Shown: positions 1-7,232 of the stretch, one piece after another
Layout: each line of letters opens with the position of its first letter
Numbering within the stretch: position 1 is the first letter of the stretch
Assembly: GCA_964517005.1 (NCBI GenBank)
Contig: CAZFAJ010000081.1
Location: forward strand, 1 to 12,494
Origin: CAYVBJ01 sp964517005
GTDB lineage: Bacteria > Bacteroidota > Rhodothermia > Balneolales > Balneolaceae
DNA length: 12,494 nt
Direction: 5' to 3'
Made by a program: the position numbers and the translations under genes
The notes under the pieces: generated by a model
What the model was told of the DNA's origin: nothing
Databases searched by the model: none
What the model saw: the letters and a program-made list of their open reading frames with translations, nothing else

Positions 1-65
1 ATAAATCTGAACGAAATATTTGTATTATTTTTTGTATATATCAATTAATTAACAGATAAATCATC

Positions 66-413
66 ATGATTGAACTGGCAGTTTTTGAATTTTTATTACT
101 ACTTTTCGCTCTTCCTCTGAGCTATATTTTAGCCAAATTTTTTAAAAAACATAATACGTCAGTATATAAAACTGAAATTGATCAAATGTTTCATAAATTC
201 TGGAACGGGAAGCCGGAGTATGAATTATATGCCTGGCAAATGGTGAGACGTCTTTATCTTGGGCAGGATACACCGAAAAAATATATGAAGTATATCAATA
301 ATAAAATCTTGTCACTCAACAGAAGAGATATTCTTTCACAATTCTACATAGATGAAAAAGGGTTGCTAAAGTCAATAGATCAAAGTAATAATAAGTCGAT
401 ATTTCTCAATTAA
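66..413 (+). CDS. Small single-pass membrane protein of unknown function
   Basis: I do not recognise this 115-residue protein. Residues 4-25 are strongly hydrophobic (leucine and phenylalanine rich) and are followed directly by a lysine-rich stretch (KFFKKH), so it is probably one N-terminal membrane helix with a cytoplasmic tail under the positive-inside rule. The remaining 85 or so residues are soluble, basic and aromatic rich (YELYAWQMVRRLYLG near residues 52-66), with no catalytic motif I can identify. The ATG has only AT-rich sequence before it and no clear Shine-Dalgarno site. The next gene begins 46 bases downstream on the same strand, so the two could share a transcript, but nothing in their sequences ties their functions together. 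It is probably real, given its hydrophobic-then-charged architecture and lack of a competing frame, but its function is unknown. Confidence 0.65.
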   Translation: MIELAVFEFLLLLFALPLSYILAKFFKKHNTSVYKTEIDQMFHKFWNGKPEYELYAWQMVRRLYLGQDTPKKYMKYINNKILSLNRRDILSQFYIDEKGLLKSIDQSNNKSIFLN

Positions 414-459
414 TTCTTTTCACATCACCTAATGAACAAATTAAAAAGCTAACTAAACT

Positions 460-1011
460 ATGAAAATATTATATCTCTTTTCGCCTGTTTTAACTGCTCT
501 CATGATTCTAACAAGCGGTTTTCAAACGGTCTCGGCACAAGCCGGATCTGAGAATGAAAAAGCCTTTCAGCTCTCATTTTTCCATCCCATACAAATATTT
601 GATGAGGAAACTGATATCAATGCATTCCGGCTGAATCTCATTTATGGAAAAAACCGGAATGTATCCGGAATCGATATTGGAATTGCCAATCATGTGACAG
701 CAGATTTTACAGGTATTCAGTTTGGCATTGTCCAAATTGTAAAGGGGGAGTCGAAAGGCGGACAGATAGGATGGGTGAATCTTTCAAAAGATGAATTCAG
801 GGGATTTCAATATGGTATTTACAATGAAGCCAAAAGGGGAGGAGGCGCACAGCTTGGATGGGTAAATAATACCACTGAACTCAGCGGACTTCAGCTAGGC
901 CTTGTAAATATTGCAGGACAAATGAATAAAGGAATCCAGATCGGCATTATCAATGTGATTAAAAAAGGTGGTGTGCTGCCTGTTATGCCGATTGTGAACT
1001 GGTCATTTTAG
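460..1011 (+). CDS. Secreted GxQxGxVN-repeat protein (LA_2272 surface-repeat family-like)
   Basis: This 183-residue exported protein starts with a signal peptide: K2, a hydrophobic core at about residues 3-22 and a likely signal peptidase I site after A26-Q27-A28. From residue 69 to 165 there are seven copies of a nine-residue unit of pattern x-G-h-Q-h-G-h-h-N, at 69-77, 84-92, 99-107, 114-122, 128-136, 142-150 and 157-165. Examples are KGGQIGWVN and SGLQLGLVN. The period is 14-15 residues, which suggests a regular beta structure. The C-terminus (PVMPIVNWSF) is hydrophobic and ends in phenylalanine, as is common in outer-membrane-associated beta proteins. The pattern matches what is annotated as the LA_2272 family of surface repeat proteins, whose function is unknown. 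Location at the outer membrane or surface is inference. The coding sequence runs 29 bases into the convergent menE gene. Confidence 0.82.
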   Translation: MKILYLFSPVLTALMILTSGFQTVSAQAGSENEKAFQLSFFHPIQIFDEETDINAFRLNLIYGKNRNVSGIDIGIANHVTADFTGIQFGIVQIVKGESKGGQIGWVNLSKDEFRGFQYGIYNEAKRGGGAQLGWVNNTTELSGLQLGLVNIAGQMNKGIQIGIINVIKKGGVLPVMPIVNWSF

Positions 1012-2491
1012 CGTACTGGGCTTTTAACTCGTTTCGTCTGATTTTACCGGATTCAGTTCGGGGCAGGCTATCTGTTTTGTAAATTTCTTTCGGGATTTTA
1101 AATGAAGGAAGTAACTTCCGCAATTGCAGTATGATTTGATCTGACTCACTTTCACTCTGCAGTACGGCGGTTTCAATAAAGGCAACAATTTTTTCACCCC
1201 ATTCCTCATCCTGAATTCCAATAACAGCAGCCTGACCAACCTCTCTCAGGCTTTCAAGAGCTGATTCAACATCCACCGGGTTCACATTTTCAGCTCCGGT
1301 AACAATCAGATCAGATCTTCTCGTTTCAATAAAAAGATGTCCAAATGCATTCAGGTGTCCGTAATCACCTGTATTGAACCAGCCCTGGTTGTCAAAAGTT
1401 TTTTCATTTTGGTTATGATCGAGGTAACCGTCGAATACTTGCGGGCCTCTTAGCCAGATAACCCCGGATTCATTCATTTTCACCGGCTTTTTTTCATTAT
1501 CCCTGATTTGGATCTGATTAGGTGCAAACAGGTGCCCCACACTTTTCCTGGGAGCATAGGTTCCTTTTGGCTGCAAAAGCATGTTGGCTGCAATCTGAGC
1601 ACAGGTTTCGGTCATACCGTAACTCTGCACAACCGGCAAACCGCGTTCGACAGATTTTTGTATCAAAGCCGGTGTAACTCTGCCTCCGCCAAGCAAAATG
1701 GCCTTCAGTTCAAGATGGGATTGAAACCGGGAATGCAAAAGAAGCCTGTGAAGCATAGTTGGTACAAGCGAAGCAACCTGAACGAGCCTGTTTTCTGACA
1801 GAAAATTTAAAACCTGGTCTTCTTTAAAACTGTCCATTCGGTAGATAGCAGTGCCATACAGAATACTTCTCAGGATTATTGAAACACCACCGATATGATT
1901 CAGCGGAAGGCACAGGAGCCAGTAGTGATCGCGGTCCGGTTTAAAATTTTGTTCACTTGCACTGGCGGCATAAAAGACCTGTCGTCGTTTTATCGGAACA
2001 ATTTTTGGTTTCGCTGTAGATCCGGATGTTGAAAAATACCCCATAACTTTTTCAGGATCATGTTCAGTAAATGAAGGGGTGTTATCTTTGGATTCAGATT
2101 TCAACTTTTTTTTGTCAATTGCAAGAGCAACACTGCTGAATTCATCCACTTTATCCCGGTGTTCGGGACTAAAAATCAACAATCCGGGATTTAATATTCT
2201 GATCTGCTCTCTGATTATATCACGTGGCTGAGCGGAACTTAAAGGAGCAAAAGGAATGCCGAGTAACCAGCAAGCAGCTATCACGAAAACCTGCTGGTCG
2301 CTTGAGTCAGTAAGGATCACAACCGGTTTACGGGAAACGGACCGTCGGCCATATTCATCTCTGAACCATCTTGTGAAACGATAAAGATTTCCATAATCAT
2401 ACAGGGCATTTTCCGAAGCAAGAAAATGAGCTGCAGATTCCGGCAAAGGGTAGGCCGGAACTGATTCTGGACTGTCAGCATCAGGTTTCAT
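983..2491 (-). CDS. menE: o-Succinylbenzoate-CoA ligase MenE
   Basis: This ANL-superfamily adenylating enzyme would activate o-succinylbenzoate with ATP and join it to CoA in menaquinone synthesis (cytoplasm). Counting from the ATG at 2491 (502 residues), the ATP-binding loop STSGSTAKPK is at 154-163, LPLNHIGG at 195-202, GMTET at 292-296, the TGD that contacts ribose at 374-376, the hinge region RRSDLIVTGAENV at 391-403, and the catalytic lysine in TESGK at 483. The loop has alanine where glycine is usual (STA rather than STG). MenE is chosen over a generic acyl-CoA ligase because menC and menA lie immediately upstream in the same operon. An in-frame TTG at 2500 would add three residues; I prefer the ATG, which overlaps the end of menC by 11 bases and implies translational coupling. 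The 3' end overlaps the convergent repeat-protein gene by 29 bases. Confidence 0.9.
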   Translation of the reverse strand: MKPDADSPESVPAYPLPESAAHFLASENALYDYGNLYRFTRWFRDEYGRRSVSRKPVVILTDSSDQQVFVIAACWLLGIPFAPLSSAQPRDIIREQIRILNPGLLIFSPEHRDKVDEFSSVALAIDKKKLKSESKDNTPSFTEHDPEKVMGYFSTSGSTAKPKIVPIKRRQVFYAASASEQNFKPDRDHYWLLCLPLNHIGGVSIILRSILYGTAIYRMDSFKEDQVLNFLSENRLVQVASLVPTMLHRLLLHSRFQSHLELKAILLGGGRVTPALIQKSVERGLPVVQSYGMTETCAQIAANMLLQPKGTYAPRKSVGHLFAPNQIQIRDNEKKPVKMNESGVIWLRGPQVFDGYLDHNQNEKTFDNQGWFNTGDYGHLNAFGHLFIETRRSDLIVTGAENVNPVDVESALESLREVGQAAVIGIQDEEWGEKIVAFIETAVLQSESESDQIILQLRKLLPSFKIPKEIYKTDSLPRTESGKIRRNELKAQYAKMTSSQSA

Positions 2492-3575
2492 ATGATTCAA
2501 TCAATGATATAAAGTTCTTATCAATATCATCAGATTTACAACTCCAGCAAAGTTTTTTTGTTTCAATCTCTGATTCCAAAAACCTGTTTCCGGAGATCAA
2601 ATCGTCTTTGAACAGATTTCCAGTGCTCAGCCCATGAGCATGTGATTCTGATCCGAGAAAAGATGCCAGGTACGCAATATTATTTCTGGCTACACCACTT
2701 TCAAGAGCTGTTGTCATTACAAGGTTATAGTCAAGATGGTTGTGAGAGGCAATTGTTTCAATTAGCTTAAAAACAGAACCGAAAAGTGTTGGTTTTATAA
2801 CAACAAACTTAAAAAGACCTGAATTGACTAAAGATGCAGGCCTTCCGTGCTGCAGAAGTGATTCATCCAGGGCAAGAGGAATTGAAGTTTTTGAAATGAT
2901 TTTTTCAACCTGGGCGGTTTGTGTGCAATCAATTGGTTCTTCAATATATTCTACCGGAAACTTTTTCAGATTGTTCAGATTACGAATGGTTGCTGCTGTG
3001 CTCCAGCTTTGATTGGCATCGATACGCAAACGTATATCATCAAATTCTTTTGAAATGTGGGAAATGACCCGACAGAGAAGATCAAAATCATCACCGGCTT
3101 TCATCTTAAAAGTACGGTAGCCTTTAGCGTACAATTCTTTTACAGATGTGAATGTGTCATCAAAAGACTTTATTCCCAGTACCGCGTTAACAGATATATG
3201 TTTGGATCTTTGATACCCAAGTAACTCATAAACCGGGGATTTCTTTCTGTCAGATAAAAGAGACAGACCCAGTACTGAAATTGCATATAAGAGTGATGGC
3301 GCAAGCTCAAGGGTTGAGATATAGTATGAAAGAGATTCGACCGTAAAATCATTGGTCAAATAGTTTCCGAGTTCTTTCTGTACTGTCAGAAGTCCTTCCC
3401 ACACCTGGTCAAATGTCTCTGCAGAATAGCCCGGCAGTGGTGAAGCTTCAGTAACTACATCCGACATTTGGTCTTCGTAAAAAAGGAGAAGTCCTTTTCT
3501 TTCGGAATAAGTATCTCCGGAAGTAACAAAAGGCTCTTTAAAAGGCAGATGGTATTGATAGATTTCAAATTTCAT
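2481..3575 (-). CDS. menC: o-Succinylbenzoate synthase MenC (enolase superfamily)
   Basis: This 364-residue enzyme dehydrates SHCHC to o-succinylbenzoate, the substrate of MenE. The enolase-superfamily residues are all visible in order: K157-M-K159 (K159 the likely catalytic lysine), D186 in RIDAN, E212 in YIEEP and D237 in LALDES as the three Mg2+ ligands, and K261 in VVIKP as the opposing lysine. Their spacing resembles that of E. coli MenC (133, 161, 190, 213, 235). The N-terminal capping domain starts with the typical pattern of a short beta strand and LPFKEPF. The family also contains dipeptide epimerases and N-acylamino acid racemases, but its place between menA and menE settles the assignment. 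The start ATG overlaps the menA stop in an ATGA, so translation is probably coupled. Confidence 0.93.
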   Translation of the reverse strand: MKFEIYQYHLPFKEPFVTSGDTYSERKGLLLFYEDQMSDVVTEASPLPGYSAETFDQVWEGLLTVQKELGNYLTNDFTVESLSYYISTLELAPSLLYAISVLGLSLLSDRKKSPVYELLGYQRSKHISVNAVLGIKSFDDTFTSVKELYAKGYRTFKMKAGDDFDLLCRVISHISKEFDDIRLRIDANQSWSTAATIRNLNNLKKFPVEYIEEPIDCTQTAQVEKIISKTSIPLALDESLLQHGRPASLVNSGLFKFVVIKPTLFGSVFKLIETIASHNHLDYNLVMTTALESGVARNNIAYLASFLGSESHAHGLSTGNLFKDDLISGNRFLESEIETKKLCWSCKSDDIDKNFISLIESYET

Positions 3576-4462
3576 GTTTGTAATAATATACCAATGCTGA
3601 ATAATAAGCCATAAATAATCATAAAACGGGCCGTTTTTTCGAGAGTATTGTTTAACATACTTTTCTCCTTAAGGAACCAAATTTCTTTAAGCAATATAGC
3701 AGAGAACGGAAGTGTTAAAATCGGAATGTAAATATAAAGATCATAATTCAGAGACAGATTAAAAAAGAGGAGAACCAAATACGAAAGTAAAATCATCAAT
3801 GTGTACTCCCATTTTAAAACAGATTCACCAAAAAGTACACCCAGTGTTCTTTTATTTACGATTTTATCCTGTTCGATGTCCCGCAGGTTATTAACAACAA
3901 GAATATTTACCGAAAGAGCACCGACCGGAACAGAAGCGATGAAAGAATCCACAGACCAGACCAGCGCATTTACGTAATATGTTCCCGTAACAGCCACAAA
4001 GCCGAAAAAAATAAACACAAAAAGATCTCCAAGACCATTATACCCAAGAGGAAAAGGCCCGCCGGTATAGAGAATCCCAAAAAGAAGAGACAGCAATCCG
4101 ATTACCAAAATTACCCAGCCGGCCAGCCATACAAGATAGAGGCCTGTTAAAAAAGCCATAGCCATGGTGATATAGGTTGCTATAAGCATTTGACGGGGAT
4201 GAATTAAACCTGTGGATGTAGCCCGCGTAAAACCAATTCTCTGATCTGTATCTGCTCCTTTTTTGAAATCATAGTAATCATTCGCAAAATTAGTGCCTAT
4301 TTGTATAAGAAGAGCACAAAACAGTGCTGTTAATGATGCAGGCAGAAAAAAAACACCATCCGAAAAAGCAAGTGAACTTCCGACCAGGACCGGAACAAAT
4401 GCAGCCGCAAGTGTTTTCGGCCGCGCAGCCTCGACCCATGTAAGAACAAGTTTTCTATTCAA
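3572..4462 (-). CDS. menA: 1,4-Dihydroxy-2-naphthoate polyprenyltransferase MenA, TTG start
   Basis: This UbiA-superfamily membrane enzyme attaches the polyprenyl tail to dihydroxynaphthoate, giving demethylmenaquinone. It has 296 residues and about eight or nine hydrophobic segments. The first Asp-rich motif is N61-D62-YY-D65 continuing to D71, and the second is NNLRDIEQD (191-199) followed by KRT (204-206); both bind prenyl diphosphate through Mg2+. The N-terminus WVEAARPKTLAAAFVPVLVG is typical of MenA. The start is TTG at 4462: an in-frame TAA lies at 4475-4477, no ATG or GTG lies between, and the first internal ATG is codon 92, beyond the first catalytic motif. It is the first gene of the men operon and overlaps menC by 4 bases. 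It diverges from glnN across 271 bases. Confidence 0.93.
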   Translation of the reverse strand: MNRKLVLTWVEAARPKTLAAAFVPVLVGSSLAFSDGVFFLPASLTALFCALLIQIGTNFANDYYDFKKGADTDQRIGFTRATSTGLIHPRQMLIATYITMAMAFLTGLYLVWLAGWVILVIGLLSLLFGILYTGGPFPLGYNGLGDLFVFIFFGFVAVTGTYYVNALVWSVDSFIASVPVGALSVNILVVNNLRDIEQDKIVNKRTLGVLFGESVLKWEYTLMILLSYLVLLFFNLSLNYDLYIYIPILTLPFSAILLKEIWFLKEKSMLNNTLEKTARFMIIYGLLFSIGILLQT

Positions 4463-4626
4463 AATAATTAATGATTAGTATCAAAACAGTTCTGCAAAAG
4501 ATACTTAAATGAAGTAAGCCTAAAAAAATTTTAAATGGTTTGGGATTATCAAAATATTTTTAAGCAGACAAACAATGAAAGCGCTTCTAAAATTAATTTA
4601 TTTAGTTTCAAATTAATAATTACTTA

Positions 4627-4655
4627 CAAATATAACTTATTTATTAAAATACAAT
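4627..4655 (-). promoter_or_regulatory. Candidate Bacteroidota-type promoter for the menA-menC-menE operon
   Basis: Read on the minus strand, TATATTTG (4634-4627) matches the Bacteroidota -7 consensus TAnnTTTG. A TTG of the -33 element (complement of CAA at 4652-4654) lies 17 bases upstream of it. The implied transcript would have a leader of roughly 155-160 bases before the menA TTG, which is long. The region is very AT rich, so a chance match is possible. Confidence 0.4.
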
Positions 4656-4662
4656 TAAATAA

Positions 4663-4693
4663 TTTGCATTAGCAGAAAAGGACATTATATTTG
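4663..4693 (+). promoter_or_regulatory. Bacteroidota-type promoter for glnN
   Basis: TTTG at 4663-4666 and TATATTTG at 4686-4693 are separated by exactly 19 bases. This fits the Bacteroidota primary-sigma promoter form (TTTG about 19 bases before TAnnTTTG). Transcription would start near 4698-4702, giving a leader of about 30-35 bases before the glnN ATG. The leader is A rich with no Shine-Dalgarno site, as is usual in this phylum. I saw no clear sigma-54 site or nitrogen-regulator operator. Confidence 0.65.
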
Positions 4694-4733
4694 TACGGGT
4701 TATAAAACAACAACTAAACTTACTTTTTTAAAA

Positions 4734-6914
4734 ATGCCGAAGAATATACCAACTCAACGCTATGATACACTAGCTGCTGCCAAAGGATGGACGCCCGGTC
4801 CAAACGGCGAGCCCAACATGCAGATCACAGAGATATTTGGTGAAAACACATTAACACTTGACGGCCTCAGAGCCAGGTTACCCAAAGATGCCTGGAAAGA
4901 ACTTAAAGGAACAATTGAAGATGGTAAGCCTTTGATGAGCAGCGTAGCAGATGCTGTAGCGGTTACAATGAAAGATTGGGCTACTGAAAAAGGTGCATCT
5001 CATTTTACGCATTGGTTTCAACCGTTAACCGGTTTTACTGCAGAAAAACATGACAGTTTTATTACGCCCAACCAGGGAGGCGGTGCCATTGCTGAGTTTT
5101 CAGGAAAAGATTTGATTCAAGGTGAGCCGGATGCATCCAGTTTTCCCAGCGGAGGTTTGCGGCAAACGTTTGAAGCGAGAGGTTATACGGCCTGGGATCC
5201 TACGTCTCCTGTGTTTATTATTGAAAATCAAAATGGTTCATACCTTGCAATTCCTACTGCTTTTGCTTCCTGGACAGGCGAAGCTCTTGATCACAAAATC
5301 CCGATACTCCGAAGTATTGAAGCTCTTAACAAACAGGCAAAACGTGCTCTGAAATTGTTTGGTACTGACGCAGGGCGGGTTATATCAACTGTTGGATGCG
5401 AACAAGAGTATTTTCTCATAGACCAGGAATTTTACTACCGAAGGCCTGATTTTATGACCTCAGGCCGAACCCTGGTGGGAGCCAAACCACCCAGGGGCCA
5501 GGAACTTGATGACCATTATTTCGGTGCAATTCCGGAACGTGTACTTTCATTTATGCTGGAAGCGGAACGAGAACTTTACAGATTGGGAATTCCGGTAAAA
5601 ACCCGTCATAATGAAGTGGCACCAAGTCAGTTTGAAATTGCACCGCTTTTTGAAACGTGTAATATTGCTGCCGACCATCAGCAGCTGATGATGATTACAT
5701 TGAAAAGGGTTGCAAAGAAATACGGACTTGAGTGTGTATTGCATGAAAAGCCATTCGATGGCCTGAACGGAAGCGGAAAGCATTTAAACTGGTCGATGAG
5801 TACCAGCGAAGGTGCAAATCTTCTTGAACCCGGAGATAGTCCGCATGAGAACATGCAGTTCCTGTTCTTCTTTGCAGCTGTTCTGAAAGGTGTTTATAAA
5901 CACCAGGATTTACTCAGAATTGCTATTTCAAGTGCCTCAAATGATCACCGTTTGGGTGCAAATGAAGCACCGCCGGCTATTTTGTCTGCTTACATCGGGG
6001 AACAATTGCAGGACGTTGTGAAGCAGCTGCTGAATGGCGGGCTGAAGAATTCAAAACAGGGTGGTTTACTTGGTCTTGGTTCACCTGTACTGCCAGATCT
6101 CCCGAAACATGCAGGTGATCGTAACCGAACATCACCTTTCGCTTTTACAGGTAACAAATTTGAATTTCGTGCAGTAGGATCGAGTCAGTCAGTCAGTTTC
6201 CCGACAGTTGTTCTGAATACGATTGTTGCTGAGGCGATTGATAATCTCTGTACGGAACTTGAATCACAGCTCGAAAAAGATGATCTGGAAGAGAGTCTGC
6301 GGGTTGTGCTTCGAAAAAGTTTTGAAGATTCTGAGAAAATCATTTTTAATGGTGACGGTTATTCTGATGAATGGCAAAAAGAAGCAGCTGATCGAGGTTT
6401 GCTGAATCTCAAAACAACTGCTGATTCACTGCCTCATCTAAGCGATCAAAAAAATGTTGATCTTTTTGAGAGTTACTCCGTTTTGAATAAGAGAGAACTC
6501 TTATCAAGACAGGAGATATGGCTTGAACAGTATATCACAACACTCAATATTGAAATTGACACAACTGAATCAATTGCAAAAACGATGGTCTACCCGTCTG
6601 CTATCAGGTACATAACTGAACTTGCAGAAGCTGTGAAAGAGACCAAAGCACTTGGCATTACAAATAGCGGTTCGGAGCATATGCTGAATACAGTTAACAA
6701 TGCTTTAAATGATTTGGATGATGCTCTTGTGAAATTAAGGGATGTCCAAAAAGAAACCAATGGTGAGGATCTGAATGTGAAAGCCAGATACTACAAGGAA
6801 AATCTGATTCCCGTAATGTCAGAAATACGGGATGCAGTCGATTTTCTGGAACGGTATGTGGCGGACGATTACTGGCCACTGCCAATTTATCGTGAAATGC
6901 TGTTTGTGAAATAA
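4734..6914 (+). CDS. glnN: Glutamine synthetase type III (GSIII)
   Basis: This cytoplasmic enzyme makes glutamine from glutamate, ammonia and ATP. At 726 residues it has the size of the type III family found in Bacteroidota and cyanobacteria (about 725-730), much longer than type I (about 470) or type II. The GSIII N-terminal domain includes FTHWFQPLTGFTAEKHDSF (91-109) and the FPSGGLRQTFEARGYTAWDP segment (137-156). Catalytic-core motifs follow: CEQEYFLID (222-230) and HNEVAPSQFEIAPLFE (292-307) with metal and glutamate ligands, GLNGSGKHLNWS (343-354) with the nucleotide-binding histidine region, and NRTSPFAFTGNKFEFRAVGSS (464-484). The C-terminal 200 or so residues are helical and specific to GSIII. 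It is monocistronic here: menA diverges upstream and the downstream gene is convergent. No P-II, amtB or glutamate synthase gene is adjacent. A well-spaced promoter lies 41 bases upstream of the ATG. Confidence 0.97.
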   Translation: MPKNIPTQRYDTLAAAKGWTPGPNGEPNMQITEIFGENTLTLDGLRARLPKDAWKELKGTIEDGKPLMSSVADAVAVTMKDWATEKGASHFTHWFQPLTGFTAEKHDSFITPNQGGGAIAEFSGKDLIQGEPDASSFPSGGLRQTFEARGYTAWDPTSPVFIIENQNGSYLAIPTAFASWTGEALDHKIPILRSIEALNKQAKRALKLFGTDAGRVISTVGCEQEYFLIDQEFYYRRPDFMTSGRTLVGAKPPRGQELDDHYFGAIPERVLSFMLEAERELYRLGIPVKTRHNEVAPSQFEIAPLFETCNIAADHQQLMMITLKRVAKKYGLECVLHEKPFDGLNGSGKHLNWSMSTSEGANLLEPGDSPHENMQFLFFFAAVLKGVYKHQDLLRIAISSASNDHRLGANEAPPAILSAYIGEQLQDVVKQLLNGGLKNSKQGGLLGLGSPVLPDLPKHAGDRNRTSPFAFTGNKFEFRAVGSSQSVSFPTVVLNTIVAEAIDNLCTELESQLEKDDLEESLRVVLRKSFEDSEKIIFNGDGYSDEWQKEAADRGLLNLKTTADSLPHLSDQKNVDLFESYSVLNKRELLSRQEIWLEQYITTLNIEIDTTESIAKTMVYPSAIRYITELAEAVKETKALGITNSGSEHMLNTVNNALNDLDDALVKLRDVQKETNGEDLNVKARYYKENLIPVMSEIRDAVDFLERYVADDYWPLPIYREMLFVK

Positions 6915-6960
6915 GCTTTAAACAATTATAGCCACCCCGCTCTTGCTAAAATTTCTCCTT

Positions 6961-7012
6961 GGTCTTAGCGTGAAACTTTACAGAAATCTTGTTCGGATTT
7001 CACGCTGAGGCC
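6961..7012 (+). promoter_or_regulatory. 15-bp hairpin in the glnN 3' flank
   Basis: The arms at 6961-6975 (GGTCTTAGCGTGAAA) and 6998-7012 (TTTCACGCTGAGGCC) pair along all 15 positions in plus-strand RNA, with two G-U wobbles (6963/7010 and 6966/7007) and a 22-base loop. In minus-strand RNA those two positions become A-C mismatches, so the fold is better in the glnN transcript. It begins 47 bases after the glnN stop. No U-tract follows, so it is not a standard intrinsic terminator; a 3' stabilising structure or a folded dispersed repeat is more likely. Confidence 0.6.
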
Positions 7013-7195
7013 GCTGAGATGAACGGCTCGCGAAAGCTTGAAGAGAAATTGTTGTAGGTGTTTGGCTTATCTGCTTTTGATACAATCTCGGTGCGGGTAA
7101 ATAAAAAGAGCAGGTCATACACATAATCAAAATTTCTTGGCGATCTCAGCGTATGCATTTTCTCTTTCACACTTTGCGTGAAACTTCATCAGAAT
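6961..7195. repeat. Scattered CTYAGCG/CTTTGCG-GTGAAA intergenic repeat units
   Basis: Five related heptamers lie in about 215 bases: CTTAGCG at 6964-6970 (+), CTCAGCG at 7003-7009 (-) and 7012-7018 (-), CTCAGCG at 7145-7151 (+), and CTTTGCG at 7172-7178 (+). Three continue as TGAAA. The longest direct match is GCGTGAAACTT at 6968-6978 and 7176-7186, with CAGAA following shortly after in both copies. The pattern resembles degraded copies of a dispersed non-coding repeat; whether it recurs elsewhere in the genome cannot be seen here. Confidence 0.5.
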
Positions 7196-7232
7196 TCCAA
7201 TAAAAGCTTTCATTTATACAAAAGAGAATAAT

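Larger units (their letters stand above)
6915..7232. other. 318-base non-coding region between convergent genes
   Basis: No plausible gene is visible on either strand between the stop codons of glnN and the convergent membrane-protein gene. The stretch holds a strong hairpin close to glnN and several scattered GCG-containing heptamer repeats, which are listed separately. Positions 7025-7140 show no structure that I recognise, and there is no run of thymines marking a canonical terminator for either gene. Confidence 0.7.

Noticed and set aside
1..48. Open plus-strand frame INLNEIFVLFFVYIN ending at TAA 46-48, as the end of an upstream gene
   Set aside because: Only 15 codons of very AT-rich sequence; another frame is also open across the same stretch, so coding cannot be argued.
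4579..4586. AAGCGCTT palindrome between menA and glnN as a regulator site
   Set aside because: An 8-bp palindrome with no extension and no known matching operator; expected often enough by chance.
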